This document shows positions 37,095 to 50,871 of a DNA stretch of 64,000 nucleotides, piece after piece. The notes below the pieces were generated by a model that was not told the DNA's origin, did not search any database, and worked only from the letters and a program-made list of their open reading frames with translations. This DNA comes from Geosiphon pyriformis (Eukaryota > Glomeromycota > Glomeromycetes > Archaeosporales > Geosiphonaceae). A program made the position numbers and the translations under genes. Position 1 is the first letter of the stretch. Every line of letters begins with the position of its first letter. The DNA lies in contig JAAOMT010000502.1 of NCBI GenBank assembly GCA_016748015.1, positions 314,519-378,518 of the forward strand, given 5' to 3'.

Positions 37095-40000
37095 TTAACT
37101 AAAATATTTCGATTTAAATTATATCAAGAATGAATTATCAAAATGTTGTATTTTTGACTGTATAATTTTCATATTTTTTTTAAAAAGTTGTTCGAAAAAT
37201 AGACGAACATAAATGGAGAACCAAGTGATTTTAGAGGAGAAAAAAGAGAAAAATTAATCAATCGGAAAATTGGTGAAAACAAGAAACATTGACACAATGC
37301 AGTTATCCTTAAGATAGGAACAGTAAATATTTAGGTAATTTTAACTGGGATTCTTTTTATAGCCATAATATTCATTAAAATTAGTTCAAATATCAGGTTT
37401 ACTTTATTCCTAGCCCAACAAAATATTTAGCCGATAATTTCCAAAAATAGTCCCTTTTATTCCGAAGGGAACTCACATGTCAACTTTTTAGAAATTCTTT
37501 TCCATCTAAACCATGATAATTAATTGGTCCTTTACCTAGCCGCAGCTTCTAAATCAGTAACTGCCATACAAAATACATTTACCAATATAGAAAATTCATT
37601 GAAAAAACAATTGCAGTGTATTATAAATGAGACTTATACTTTGTGGCGTAGACTAAAGCTTGTAATACGAGAAGCTGTCTCTATCGTCTTGAATGTGAAA
37701 AATAAATCTTCATTTTATAGGGTTGTACAAAATTCAAATATCGATGAACGCGCAAAGCCAGTATCAGGTTCCTAATAGCTGGAAAAGCCCAGAAGAAGAC
37801 CAGGGCCACAGAATAAAGATGAAATGAATAAATTCGTAATGAAGACTCAAGTTCAGATGATAAGGTAAAGAGAAAGTTAAGAATTTCCCATTCGACTAAG
37901 TATTTTATTTTGCGTATATAAATTCATTTGGCGAACCTCATTTTAAAAAAAGTGTTGTAGTCTTTTCAATATTTTTAGCGTAGTTATCTGGTAACATTCT
38001 CTTAAATTATGCTTCTCGTTTCTTTTGTTTGTTTGGATGTTTTTTCTATTTTAAATTCTTAAAGAATGCTTTAACTTGATTTTTGTCATAGTAAAACATA
38101 CCATTGTTGCGTTAGAAAAATGACAATAATAAAACATTTAGTGATATAAGGTGTATAAAACCCCTAGAATTTCAACAATACTAAAGGGAAATTCAATTCC
38201 TGGTTTTATCGTGTGCTAATGAATTAATCCAAACGATAAGCCTTAAAACGTCTGAGGCGTTTTAATCTCTGAAAGGTGTTTTATTTATCACGCGGTTTAC
38301 TTCTTGATTCAAAAATGAAACGCCTCATTAAAGATTACAATCATTTCTTTCCCTTAAAATGTGTTTTGATTTTTTTCATTGAGATTATTATTTAAAAAAA
38401 AGTTGATTTATTTCATATAAAATTTATTAATCTTTTGTTTCTATCCAGTTAAACTTCAAAGAGGTGCAATAGATAATAAAATATATATCAAAATTTAAAA
38501 TTAGGCATAAATTTTCTCAAAAAACCTTTCCAATGTTGTTTCAATAAAAATAACTAGGTTGAATGGTAAAAAAAGGAAATAGATAAAGTTCAAAAACATT
38601 TCCAAGTTTCAAAAAAAAAACTTTTAATGTTGATAGTAATATAAAAATATTATAAATAAGTTTGAGATTCGTGAAAACAGATAAAAGTTTAATGAGAAAA
38701 TTCATTAAAAATGTTAATAGCTAGTTATATCTAAATATTATTTCTTTTAAATTAATATATTGAAAATAATTGTTTTATTTTTAATTAAAAATAATTTTAA
38801 ACTATAAACGACTTGGAAAGAAACAGAAATTAAATGAATCAATAAACTAAGAATATTATGTATTATCAAAGATTTGTTTGATATAACATTTTGTTTATTT
38901 TTATTCCAAACACGGATTTTATAGCAAAAACTTTTGGCATTATAGCTGTAATAACAAAAAAAATTAATTTATATAAATAATTTTTAATTCTGAAATACAA
39001 AATATAGAACATTGACCAAAATTTTTTTATTTTTTTGTTGAATTTATTGAATTAAACATAATTTTTAGTTTTTTTATTAACTTTGTACACGTACTTATTT
39101 GCAAAATCTATTTTTGAATATAACTAAAGCATGATTATTTTATGAGTCAAATTAAATAATTTTCAAAAACTCTGAAAGTAAATAAAAGAATTAATTAGTT
39201 TTTGCATTTATTTATAATTTCAAAAATTATTATTATAATATAAATATTTTTTTCTGAGTTTTTTATATTTAATTATGATATTACATTTCTTAAAAATCAG
39301 TAATCAGTAATCAGAAATCAGAAATCATCACATATATTAAACCATGTTTGATTTGTTTTGATCAAAGTTCATGAGTAATTTACATCAATATGATTTGGAA
39401 GAGAAACCTATTAACCCAAAGTCACATAGCTTTTTCAAAATCAAATTCATTGCGAGAAGTTTTGATATGATAAATACAAAATTTTCAGTACTTAAGCCTT
39501 TTGCGTGAAATCAACTGAAAAAAAATTATTTGCTTTTGCTAAAGCCTATAGGTTTTTTATATGACTCTCTCGATATTTTTATAAAAAAACTTTTTTGGAT
39601 ACTTTTCCTAACTTTTTTTAATAATTTAGCTGCTATCTCACTTGAATGTTTATTTTACTGCACTGTATAATTTGGCTTTTTATCATCTTTTTATATCTTA
39701 GTATTTTTAACAATTCTATCTCATGAGAAACCAAGTGTTCATAATATTATGAAAGAATTATAGTAAAAACGATTATTTGTAATATGGTTAAATCTTTTCA
39801 TGCTCAGAATATTATCATTGGATATGAGAAACGAGATTCTGCCGCCGGTTTTATCGAATTCTTTTCGGATGGTTTTGAAATTTCTGCCTCATGAAACTAC
39901 AAGTTTTACATTTTAAATTGTATGGCATGCTTTTCACGTTTGCAATCGGGAAATCACGGTGAACAACTAAAATGCCTCACCGATATAGCCATCCCGTGTA

Positions 40001-40457
40001 TGTTTCTCTGAATGATAGACCAAAGGCTTTTTTTCATGTGTGTAAGTGGGAAGATGCATTGAAATTTGCATATGGTACGGTAATACCAATGCATGCAGGC
40101 TCATGAACCTTTAGGGATGTCAAAAATTTACACTGGAAAATGTTTGGCCTCCGAGCATCAGGTAGAGATAATCATCTGCTATAATTTTTGAAAATGGCAG
40201 ATACTTGCGTGAGAAGTCTCTTCGTTCCTATTAGTTAATTCTCCCTTCGTTTAAATTTGTCATGGTCACTGTCAGCTGTGTCGATTCTATCCTTGGTTTT
40301 GTCTTATATCTTCTCGGAAGAAGAAAAGAAAAGGGTTATTCAAAAAATCCGCTCAACCCGTCAACAAAGGCAAGTCAATATTTTGAATGCATGTCTATTT
40401 TCTGTTTATTAAGTTATTAAAATCTGAGAAAATAAATAGAAAAATGACACATTTATA
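37095..40457. other. intergenic region upstream of two divergent genes
   Basis: AT-rich. A pair of inverted copies of about 11 bases, TGAGGCGTTTT near 38253 and AAACGCCTCA near 38309, could be terminal repeats of a small relic. An 83-codon open stretch at 37524-37775 lacks an ATG and is not convincing. From about 39830 to 40360 GC content is noticeably higher but I cannot find a frame; it is probably the promoter region of the asparaginase-like gene plus degraded sequence. Confidence 0.45.
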
Positions 40458-41817
40458 ATGAATCATGGACCCACACTTGTAATTCATGGCGGTGCTGGAT
40501 TGATGATTCGTAAAAATTTTCCTCTAGAGGAACAACGAAAGTATTTAGACGCCCTAGACGAATCTTTGCGAGCAGGAAATGCCATTTTGCTTGCGGGTGG
40601 AAGCTCCATTGATGCTGTTGAAACAGCCGTCAGGGTTTTAGAAGGTAAAAGAATGAAAATTAGAATGTTTTGAATGTTTTGGCTAACTAAATTTCTTTTA
40701 TTATCATTAGACTGTCCACTTTTCAATGCTGGTAAAGGTTCTGTTTTTACAATTGGAGGCAAGGTAATGAATTCATCATCAAACAACATTTACTATGAGA
40801 TATTTCATAAAAATTACGTTTTTAATTATAGAACGAGCTTGAGGCCTCAATTATGATCGGGACAAAAATTCATCCAGCTGGAGCATGTACTTTGCTTCAC
40901 ACTGTGAAAAATCCTATTTCTTTGGCGAAAACAATTTTGCTTGATCCGAAAAATCCTCATGTTTTCCTCGGTGGTGAAGAGGCAGAGAAATATGCCAAAA
41001 CAAATGGATTAGAAATTGTTGATCCGGGTTACTTTTGGACTAAGAGTCGTTGGGAACAGCATAAAAGAAGGCTAGAAAAAGGAAAAGGAATTTCGCTTGC
41101 ATTTGAAGATTCAATAAACCTTCCTTCCCTACGAAGTAAGAATGATAATTTCGACTATTACCCAAAAGGAACCGTTGGTGCTGTCGCCGTTGATATAAAT
41201 GGAATAATTGCTTCGGCTACATCGACTGGTATTCTCTGAACTTTTAAGTTTTCTATTTAACTTAATGCTTTTGTACATAACCCTACATTTTTTGCTTTTG
41301 CAGGTGGCTTAACTAATAAAAAAGATGGACGGATCGGTGATACTCCATTAATCGCATGTGGAACGTGGGCAGACAACGAAACTTGTGGTGTTAGTGGGAC
41401 AGGCGATGGAGAGGTCAGGCAAAGGTGTTAATGTTTAATTAAATCTCCAATACAATTCTGACATTTAAATGGTTTCGAATCAAGTTTTTTATTCGTTATG
41501 GTATCGCTCAGGATGTTGCGGCACGTATGAAATACCTTGGGGAAAATGTTTCCCAAGCTGCCTCTACCGTGATTGAGAATGTAAAAAAAGTTGGTGGTGA
41601 AGCTGGTGTGATTGTTTTGGACAAATATGGCAATGGTAAGTCTATATCAAGTTGAACTTGTGACCATTCAAAAGGCTAACTTCTGTTTGATTATTACTTT
41701 TTTGAATCAATTTTTTTAGTCGCTATGCCTTTCAATTCTCTTGGAATGTATAGAGGATATATTCGGACTTTTGAGGGCGTGCCTCATATGGCAATCTTTG
41801 ATGAGATGACGAATTGA
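40458..41817 (+). CDS. isoaspartyl peptidase / L-asparaginase (Ntn-hydrolase)
   Basis: Six exons, 40458-40644, 40711-40763, 40832-41228, 41304-41413, 41485-41635 and 41720-41817, give 331 residues, the normal length of the family. The N terminus has the family motif LVIHGGAG. Later come [13 protein letters not shown], then ELEASIM. The autocleavage site is GTVGAVAVD, where the Thr (about 194) becomes the N-terminal nucleophile of the beta subunit. Downstream are the substrate-pocket motifs [16 protein letters not shown] and SGTGDGEFFIR. The enzyme hydrolyses asparagine and beta-aspartyl peptides in the cytosol after self-cleavage. All phases agree. The donor of exon 4 (GAG|GTCAGG) is weak but is the only one that restores the conserved GDGE-F-IR sequence. 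Adjacent copies are not present. Assignment is firm; preference for asparagine or isoaspartyl dipeptide cannot be told. Confidence 0.92.
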
Positions 41818-43300
41818 ATTGCGGATGAGAGATTTTAAAAAACCTTCGTTTTAAATTCATTTTATTTTTTGATAAAATCTATGAAATATAAAAATGGTTC
41901 TAAAATCTCTGAATATCAATCGCATATTGAAATAAATTAGTCCAAGATTCTTGAGAAGATTTTCATTAATCATCAGTTTAATATGTGAGCTTCAAAAATT
42001 CTTATTACCGCCTTATTTAATTTTAGAACCGAGAATAAGAGCGATGAATTCTAAAAATACTGATTTAAGATTTTTTAAATTTTATAATATTTTCACTTGA
42101 ACTTTTACGCTTATTAGAATTAATTTTATGATTCATACGGGTGCTGCGGTTATATTAGGAATAGGTAGAAGCAAAGCTTATGGAACTTTTTTTTGAAAGA
42201 AAATTAGTGGAAAGATATATAATTAACATCGTATACTTTGTCGAGTAGAAGAAGTCAACTAATAACTAATTAATTAAATTCTTATAGTTATAAAAATTTA
42301 AAGTTTAGTGATAATGAAAAAATTTTGTCAATTACTATTTGATTTTTGAAAGTCAGTAAAAATTGAACTTGTTTTTAATAAATAAATTAATAATATTACA
42401 TTTTAATATTCATCATAAAAAAAATTTATGTAATTTATTTTGATAATTCTAAACACAAAAAATTTGTTGTTAAGTTGTCATCCAATGAGGCATATGACTG
42501 TGGTAACATAAAGAAGCCTTGATCCTTTCCTAAAGGTAGTGATGCCTAGTTATTTTTCTAAATTTTCTTAAATTTGCACTTTATACATGTAGTGCCTTGC
42601 GAGTAGAAAAAAATACAAATCTGTAATTGAACAAAGGCAATTAAGAAATCAATAAATTGGGTTGTTCTTAGACAAATAATCCGTTACTCTAGGATAATAA
42701 CTAGCCATTTTTGGTGGCTCTTTAATGGCTGAGCTATTTAATGTGAACCAACCTTCACAAAAATCTGGTTAAAAATAGTATAGCGAAAGAGGGAAGGACA
42801 CCATATCTTGAAAGCCGGGATTTCGGTCAAGTGAAGCGTTGAGGTGGAAATCGAAAAAAATACCATCTGCAACACATAGATAAGATTGGCAAACGTGATG
42901 TCACATGCTCACTTTATCTGGTTTATTTAAAATAATGGTTATCATATTATTTTAAAAATAAAATGATTGTTATTATCATTAAAGATAGAATTATAAAATC
43001 TAACAAATAAAAATCACATGGATTACAATTATTTGATAATTTATTTCAAAACCCGTATCTAGCATTAACGCTGTTTCCGGCAAAACCAATTCATCACTCA
43101 CTATAGTATCAAATTTTTCTGAATCAGAGGATTTTAAAATGATAAAAATAAATTTTTCCTAACATAACTATTTGAAAGCACATCTTTTGCCTTTTGCGAC
43201 ACTAAATAATACTCTAGAAAATAATCTCCTTCTAAATTATCGAATATTGAAAGTGAATTTCTTTAAAGTAAGGCACCTTGGAATATTTAAAAAAATCTAA
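41818..43300. other. intergenic spacer
   Basis: Downstream of the asparaginase-like gene. Between about 42460 and 42910 the sequence is a little richer in GC, but no frame is open on either strand and no RNA gene is recognised. Confidence 0.45.
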
Positions 43301-43838
43301 GACTCTTGAAAGATAAAAACAAAATCCTTGATGTGCTTAAATAGAAAACTTTTTATTCTCTATGCTTATTCAAAAAACGAGGTGTTTAATAGCTATCCCA
43401 ACCTAGTTTGAAGAAGTTCCTTTAATGTTTCATTCTCTTTCTTGAGTTTTTCATTTTCTTCTTTCAATTGCATGATGAAAGATAAAAGTGAGTTAATTTC
43501 ACTAAGATTTTCTGTTTGGCCTTGACTGTTAATCCTCTGATCTGTTAAATTCGAATTAGGAATAGATGTGAAGGATTGATTTTGGTTCAAGGGTAAAAGT
43601 GGTTGATTATTTAGCTTAAAGATTCCTGGTGTATGATCTGTTACAATCATTTCGTCAAGAAGTGGGTTCATAATGTCTTCAAAATTTTGAGTCCCCAAAG
43701 GATCAAAAGAGGAAAGTTCTCGGGGAAGATTCAAAAGGAAATTTTCAAGTGAAGCATAGTTTGAATTAAATCTTTCATTAAAAATATCTTTTGCATTTCT
43801 AGCGAAGTCTTTTTATGCACTCTTGGCACTCAAATATA
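43300..43838 (-). pseudogene. 5'-truncated inverted copy of the HMG-box gene
   Basis: Read on the minus strand, this matches the 3' two thirds of the HMG-box gene at 54800-55489 and some 80 bases of its 3' flank. The open part (43734-43393) differs from the intact protein at only four of the last 99 residues, so the copy is recent or has been homogenised. Before that the frame is broken: the stretch encoding DAYKKLARDAKD has indels and a stop, and sequence upstream (with the DNA-binding core PPNAFIIYR) is missing altogether. The homology ends at about 43838, next to an integrase relic. It cannot encode a DNA-binding HMG box. Confidence 0.85.
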
Positions 43839-43857
43839 TTGATCAATAATCTTTAAA

Positions 43858-44250
43858 GAAATAATTAATATAAAATATTTTATTATTTTCATTTCAAATA
43901 ATTATAAAATAATACACCTTTACATGTTTTATAATATCCAACATGTTGTAATTTTTGATGTAATCTTCCAATAATTTCATATAAACTATCTTTTAAATAC
44001 ATTATTTTTTATAATTTTTTATCTATTATATGAGTAGTATTATTAATAATTATTAATGACGAAAAATGTTTATAAACTCAATTTTTTAAAGTAATAGGAT
44101 GGTTTTTAGATTCAGAATTAGATAAAATTTCTTGAATTTGATTTTTTATTTATTGTGTAATTAAAGCCTTTTCTTGATGTTTAGAAGATAAAGAATTTAA
44201 ATATTTATTTAGAATATTATTAAAATTTTCAAGCGAAATAAAATTGAATT
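43858..44250 (-). mobile_element. degraded integrase (zinc-binding region) relic
   Basis: One minus-strand frame, from about 44231 down to 43890, reads as a transposon integrase fragment with internal stops: SLSSKHQEKALITQ, stop, then QIQEILSNSESKNHPITLKN, stop, VYKHFSSLIIINN, a further stop, then YEIIGRLHQKLQHVGYYKTC. The last block has the His-x4-His spacing and H-x-G-Y/R-x-K-T ending of the H2C2 zinc-binding domain that precedes the catalytic core of Ty3/Gypsy-type and related integrases. The catalytic core itself is absent. The stops are what one gets from TGG or CAA codons by C-to-T or G-to-A change. No terminal repeats are visible. Confidence 0.6.
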
Positions 44251-46278
44251 AATTTGAAGTAATTTTTAACGATTTAAAGAAGATGTGAAGATCTTTGAAT
44301 TACAAAAATCTGTGTAAAATATGTATAATTTAACCAATCAAATTAATATTACAAGTCCTAGATATTACTATTACTAGTTGAATTTTTATTACCTATATTA
44401 ATATGGGCTAGCCCAAATTAAATTTTTATTTTGGCTAGATATCGATCAGTCCATTATTAATTTGGTTCGATTTTCATTTTTAGTCTAGAACATATATGCG
44501 CGATAAGATTTACGAAACTGAGTAATTTACAATTAAATAACTTTTTTCCTTTCGCTTTGCAAAATAATAAAACTCATCATTAAATTTTTTAAATGATATC
44601 ATACATAGTCCCATAGAACTTAACAAACACTCAATCAACTGTTAAATACAGTCTTAGAAAGTTGAAGGAAACATGAAGTATTGGACATAGAAGAGTTAGT
44701 GACCATTCTAAAAGATTGGAGGATTATTAAAAAGTACTATGTGGAATACACTGAGATATTGAGCTAATTTTCAGTTCAAATATTTTTCTCAATAAAAAAC
44801 AGTGGTTGATGAATGGCAAAGAAAAATTCAAAAGTTTTATAAGCAACTTTAACGTCTTTCATCAATAAAATTTCATTGAAAATATAAAACTCTCCGCAAT
44901 AATTGAAAATTTAATGATTGATTTCGAAATCAAAAGAAAGATGAAATCTTAACTAATTTTGGCATATCTTATTTTGGTGTCAGGGCTCCAAGCCTATTTT
45001 TTGTTGCTAAATTTTTTTAAAAAATTTAAAAGCTCATTTGATTTATCCTTTTGATTTTCTCAATAGTTGAATCTATTTATATTAACCAATTTTATTTAAA
45101 GTAACCTACTTTTACGTTGATAAACATTAAAAACGTGAATGAGGTGTAAATTATTCAAAATTTATTTCCTCGCTATAATTTATAAGTTACTTGCGGGAAC
45201 TAATTGCTTTATGTGTGGTTGAATGGTTAACACTAATAAATTTTAAATTTAACATTAAAACTTAAATTTTTTTTACATATAGTCAAATTCCTAATGCAAT
45301 TTAATTTTATTTCATAATATTTCTATCAATTATTTTAAAAATCTTTATTTGTTGTGATTAGGACAAATTTTTTAAATCAACAATTAAACTTAATTACTAT
45401 AAAAAACCATAACTGATTCAACATTTTGAATATTTTCCCAAGCAGCTAAAAAAAGGTTTAATTTATCTTTTTTTTTTTTTTTTACAAATGAAAGCAATCA
45501 AAGTCTTTAGTTTATTAAGTTATTAGTCCCAGGTTATAGTTTTACAATGTTAAATCTCAATAAATTTGATTATGAAACATTTTATGCGTCATATGTACTC
45601 CTATATGCAACATCGAAGAGGGAGGGACTGTAAAATCAAATAACACGTTAATTATTCCTTCGCAAAAAATTTTACCAGAAAATTTTCATGTTAAATGATT
45701 CTAAGATGTTCCTAAATCGGAAAAATCTAGATGAGTTTAATTAGTAGAACATCTACTTTGGTCACCTTTCAAACAATAGATTATATTCTTGTCTCAAACT
45801 CTATTATAAGGATACCTATTGAATCTATAATTAAAATAGTATCCCTGTTTTAAGATAACCAGTTTTACTTCAAATTTAGCTAAATTTACGCCAATATATT
45901 GTGCATCATTATTTAAACATTCATCATTCGTTTAAAGTGAGTAGTTTGTGCATTTAGCCTCATGCAATATGTCATAGATCGTTCTCAAGAGCAGATTATG
46001 AAATTATTAAAACTTGAACTGAGAATTTATAATTTATACAGACATGCTCGACTATAATTACTATTTAAACTTTTTCCACAATATTAAAAAGTCTTACTAA
46101 TATTAATTGAGCTAAAACGCATTTAGTCCAATGAAACTTTTTGAAGATCAGGGGAAAATAAAGCATTTGAATTTTAGTATAACTAGCGAGCAATCTCAAA
46201 AATAAAATTGGCTTCAACTGATGTATAATCCAAATTTTTACTTCAAAAAATAGCAGATCTAAAAATCTATTTCTTAAA
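44251..46278. other. intergenic region upstream of the first BTB-TLDc gene
   Basis: AT-rich. A perfect palindrome TGGGCTAGCCCA at 44404-44415 stands out by composition. A T run of about 18 occurs near 45466-45483. Nothing else is supported. Confidence 0.45.
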
Positions 46279-47785
46279 ATGCATGCAGTGAATTCCGAGT
46301 GCAAACTTACAATAATACAAGTTGGTGAAACATACGGAGAAAAAAAACTATTTGAAGCAAGTTCTTTCATATTAAAAGAGCGATCAGAATATTTCAATAC
46401 AGCATTATCGAGTCAATGGGCAATCAGGAAAGGAGAAAATTACTTTTTTCGAAAGCCAAATATCTCATCAAAAGTTTTTGAAATGTTATTAAGGTGATTA
46501 CTTAAAAAAAATTTTTAGATACAAAGATTTTTCTTTGTTAAATGAAATATTTGATTAATGTCAGATTTCACTTTTCTCTAGATCTATTTATCATGAAGTT
46601 GTCGATTTAATCAGATATGATTCCTTGACGTGGCTAGAACTTTTGATAGCAGCCGACGAAATGATTTTTGAAACACTACTCAACGAAATCCAAACATTTT
46701 TCATTCAAAACACAAATCTCTGGATTAACCTTTACCTAGTACAAGTTCTTAACACTGTGTTTCCACGAATAGCTTGTTCACGCCTACGAAATTATTGTAT
46801 CGAAGAAATAATAGAACGTGATGCGTCCAAACTTTTTAATTCTCCAAAATTTATTCAGGTTGAAGTACCAATTTTATTGGAAATTCTAGTCCGAGACGAG
46901 ATTGGAATTCATGAAATTGATCTTTGGAAAAGTTTGGTTAGTTGGGGGCTTGCTCATCCTTCGGCTGAGCAACTCAAAATAAATGAAAAGACGTTGAAAG
47001 AAAATGAAATGAATCACTTTCAATTAAAAAAATCATTTATTGATTTTATACCTTTTATTCGCTTCTTTCATATTTCGTCAGTTGATTTTGAAAAATCCGT
47101 GAAACAATATGTTGAAATCCTGCCAGAAACTCTGGTTAGTCAGTTGAGCAGATACCACTTTTCTAATTTCCAACCAGAAATGACAGAGTTATTACCTTCA
47201 CGAATTCCTCCAATCCTAATTGACTCCAATATAATTCGTCCTAAACATGCGGCACAAATTGTCGCTTGGATAGAAGGAAAAACTGATTTTCATGATATTA
47301 AAACTGATCTTCTTTCATCATATCGATTTAAAAGAATTTATCGGTCAAGTGATCAAGGAATCTCTGGAAAAAGCTTTCACAAAAACTGTGATAAATCCGG
47401 CCCAACAATTGTAGTGGTAAAATTAAAAGGCACTGATCAAATCTTGGGTGGTTATAACCCAATTCGAAATGGATGGCAAAGAGTCTGGTTTTCAACAAAT
47501 CGGGATAAAAAATCGGGGTTCTTATTCTCTTTCGATAACGGAAAAAATTTGCAAGGTGCTCAATTAAGCAAGATTATAGAACATCAATTCGCGACGTATG
47601 ATCATCCATGGGATGGTCCGTGTTTTGGGGTAGGTCCTGATTTATGGATTAGTATTAATAATAAGCAACGGATCGGGCAATCGATCAGAAAAACATATCA
47701 AGAACGCTTAAGAGCCAAGGAAGGATTCTTCTTTTGGGATGATTGGGAGGTGTTCCAGATTGGGAAAAATGACAATTTCAACTAG
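46279..47785 (+). CDS. BTB-BACK-TLDc domain protein, copy 1
   Basis: Two exons, 46279-46493 and 46582-47785, encode 472 residues; donor AAG|GTGATT and acceptor CTCTAG|AT join in phase 2 within the BTB fold. Residues 5-95 are the BTB/POZ domain (IIQVGE at the start, ILKERSEYFNTALSS, FFRKPNISSKVFEMLL). A helical BACK region follows to about 245. Residues 289-470 are a TLDc domain: FKRIYRSSDQGISGKSFH, GPTIVVVKLKG, ILGGYNP, GPCFGVGPDLWI, and EGFFFWDDWEVFQI at the end. BTB-BACK proteins serve as substrate adaptors of CUL3 ubiquitin ligases; TLDc domains bind V-ATPase or act in oxidative-stress resistance. The combined role here is inference. Such genes are strongly amplified in Glomeromycotina. 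The start is the first ATG; the frame upstream stays open for some codons without another ATG. Confidence 0.88.
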
Positions 47786-49185
47786 TAAAATTTAAAAATC
47801 TTTATTCATGAAATGTTTGAAAGTTATGCTGTTTGAGAAAATGATTATGTAATTATTTAGAAAATTAGTAGTCACATATTTTCCATCACTTAGACATCTT
47901 TAAATTATGATTGATGCGAATTTTATATTTTACAATACTGAAAAGGGAATAAAACCTGAAATTTTCAAAGAATTTCTTTAAAAATCTCTTCTGCATAGCC
48001 AAAATTTGAAGGAAAAACTTAATACATAACTTAAAAAATAAAATAAAAAAGTTTTGTTATATTTTTGAAAAACTTACTTCTAAAAACATACTGTATATCA
48101 CAAAAAGTTATGAAAGTACAAATTCCAAACTTATTTTCAAAAAAAACCATGTTAAACAACCTATAAAAGTTAACATGCAAAATCAAAAGGAAGTTGTGAA
48201 AATAATTAAGGATCTGTTAAAAGTTTCAAAATTTTGAAAAGTAAAAGTGATAAATGGTCAGTGTTTTCTTCAAAAATGCTAAACCTTCTGGAGAATTAAG
48301 AATTAATATGACTTACCATAACATATAAAATTACATTTTCAGCTCTTGATACCTAATTAAATTTTTAATAAATTATGATTCTTTTCATTGATATATATTT
48401 TTCAAACACTGTCCAAGTGATTTTACTTTATAATAAGAAAAATTGAAATTTGCTTTGATCAAACTTTAACTTCTGCTAAATATTCAAGCTGATAAAAAAT
48501 TTCAATAAATTTTTCAACGAAAAGTAAACTAATTTGAGTTTGCTTTACAGCAATTCTGAATAATAATATATAGTTGAAAATACGATTTTAAAAAGCTAAA
48601 CTTAGATTCTCTCAAAAAAAATTTAAAATCTCTTTACAAAAATTTGTTTCTCTTTTTAAAAAAAAAATCTTAATAATACAAATTATTAATGATTACCCCT
48701 CCTCCCCCAAAAAAAACTGAAAACTGAAAACTAAAATTATAAAAATAAAAATTTAAAAGTGTTCATCTTTTAAAAAGTAATTTCGATTATAAAATTTTAA
48801 TGTTTTTAAATTTTTTTCTAAAATATAATTAAATTAAAAACAAAAACAGTTCAATTAAATCTTTAAAAAATTACAATATCAAAACTATGAATGCAATAAA
48901 AATATTTGAAAAGATAATTTTGTCATCATTTAAAACATTAGAAAGACATGTGAAAATTAAAAAAGAAACTTTTGTTAATAAATAAAGCAAAACTAATATA
49001 TATATCTAATTTAATGCCATTTTTCAAAAAGAAAAGGGTTCCAAATTTCTAATTGAAATGAAAATTTTACTAGCAGCCATAGATTCATGCAAATCAAATC
49101 AATTTTGCCTTTAGTTTGTCAAATATAAAAATCTGATATTAAAGCAGACCGTGTATATATCTACTTTGTATAAGTTGATTTCAAA

Positions 49186-49222
<37 letters not shown>

Positions 49223-50871
49223 TGGATGTAATAAATTTATTTTAACAAAAAATGAAGTTCTTCAATTTTGAAACTTTAAAACAAAAAATATCCAATTAAA
49301 GAATATAAAAATATTACATAATTGTATATTTTATTTAAATTTTTAAAATATTTAACTTGATTGGAATTCACTTATTAATTTTAATTAAAAATTAAAATTT
49401 TCTACTCTTTATTTTAAAAGTATATTTTCTAAAAGCTTTTAGAATAAAATTTTTTTTCAAAAACCAATTTTAAAAGAATTATTGAAATAATAATAAATTC
49501 ATTTATGTCAATTTCAATTCCAGAATTAAAATTAAAGCTTGATAAAAATTATTTTATGATTATATTTCAAAAAAATTGCCACAAAATTTTATCAAAATTT
49601 TTGTTAAACCCTCAATACTAATATATAATTTGGTTTTTTTATGTAAAATTATAGCCATAAAAAAATTCTTTTAATTTTTCTAAAAATATTTTTAACTAAT
49701 TGAAAATTTAAATCTGACAAAACATTTATATATACCAGTTTTTAAAATTGAACAGTAATTTTTTTTCAAGGATCTATTGTTTGTTTTGCTGAGTTTTAAT
49801 AAATTAATATATATATATATATTTTACATCTGAAATTATCTCGCTAAAATTTGATAATTAACTTTATAATATTTGATAGATTTCTTTTATATTAATTTTT
49901 ACCAATTAGTTTTATCAATTTAATTAATAATAGCTATTTTTTTTAAACTATATGTATTGACCTTGATAAATAACCAATATATTTATAATAAATGTGTAAC
50001 GTAACTCACTTCTTGATCAACCTGTTTATAGATAGATTGTAACACATCAATAATTAGTATTGTTATATAATCAAGAAATCCCTGAAGGAAGATCCTCCAA
50101 GTACCATTTTTATCTCTTTCCCACAATTTCCTAATTCCTCATCCTTTGTTGATTAGACGTTGCCGAAAGCAATAATGCATCCCACAAAGCATAATAATGA
50201 AAGAGTGTAAGAATGAGCTCATTTCTTAAAAAAGCTTTTAATAATCTTTAGTAAGATCTGTCATTTGTAAATATGCATAGCAATTAAATTATAAAACAAA
50301 ACATAGTTTTGGGTCTTGAAATCCTCACTTATATTAAAAATGGGAAAATTAAAAAGTGATAAATCAAATTTTACAATTTTTCTTTTGTACCAATTCTTTT
50401 TTAGAAACTGTATGAATAAGTGTTTTAAGAATAAATGCAACATTTTTTTGTTATTTTAGAAACTGATTTTTTCTTTTACGATTTTCCAAAAGTCTATACT
50501 ATAAAAAATCGTGATTTCGGATGTTTTTAGGAACTGATATGTAAATTTTTTCTTAATAAACCAATTTTAAAAGAATGATTTCTTAATGTATAAAAAATTA
50601 TTATTGGTTATCAAAACAAGTTTTAAAGAGTAAAAATAGTGCTATATTATCATAAGTAACCTTTCATGGATTAATTTTACAAATGTAGAAATTCTTGATT
50701 GTATTAATTTGTTGCTAAATGCTTTGGGAAATTAAAAAAAAAATTACTTTTTAATGTAAATATTGGTTGTGTTAAAAAAATATTTCGAGACTTTGGTAAT
50801 TAGTTAATTTATAAAACTAAAAATTTTATCATCTCAAGATAGTCCATTACTTTTACTTCCCGCCCATGATA
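47786..50871. other. spacer between convergent BTB-TLDc copies 1 and 2
   Basis: Both neighbouring genes point into this stretch. It is very AT-rich with an AAT microsatellite at about 49188-49221 and a TA tract near 49807-49822. No gene is supported. Confidence 0.5.
49188..49221 (+). repeat. AAT microsatellite
   Basis: Eleven near-perfect AAT units. Confidence 0.85.

Noticed and set aside
37524-37775. 83-codon plus-strand open stretch
   Set aside because: There is no ATG, no splice-compatible neighbour and no domain; it may be a degraded fragment.
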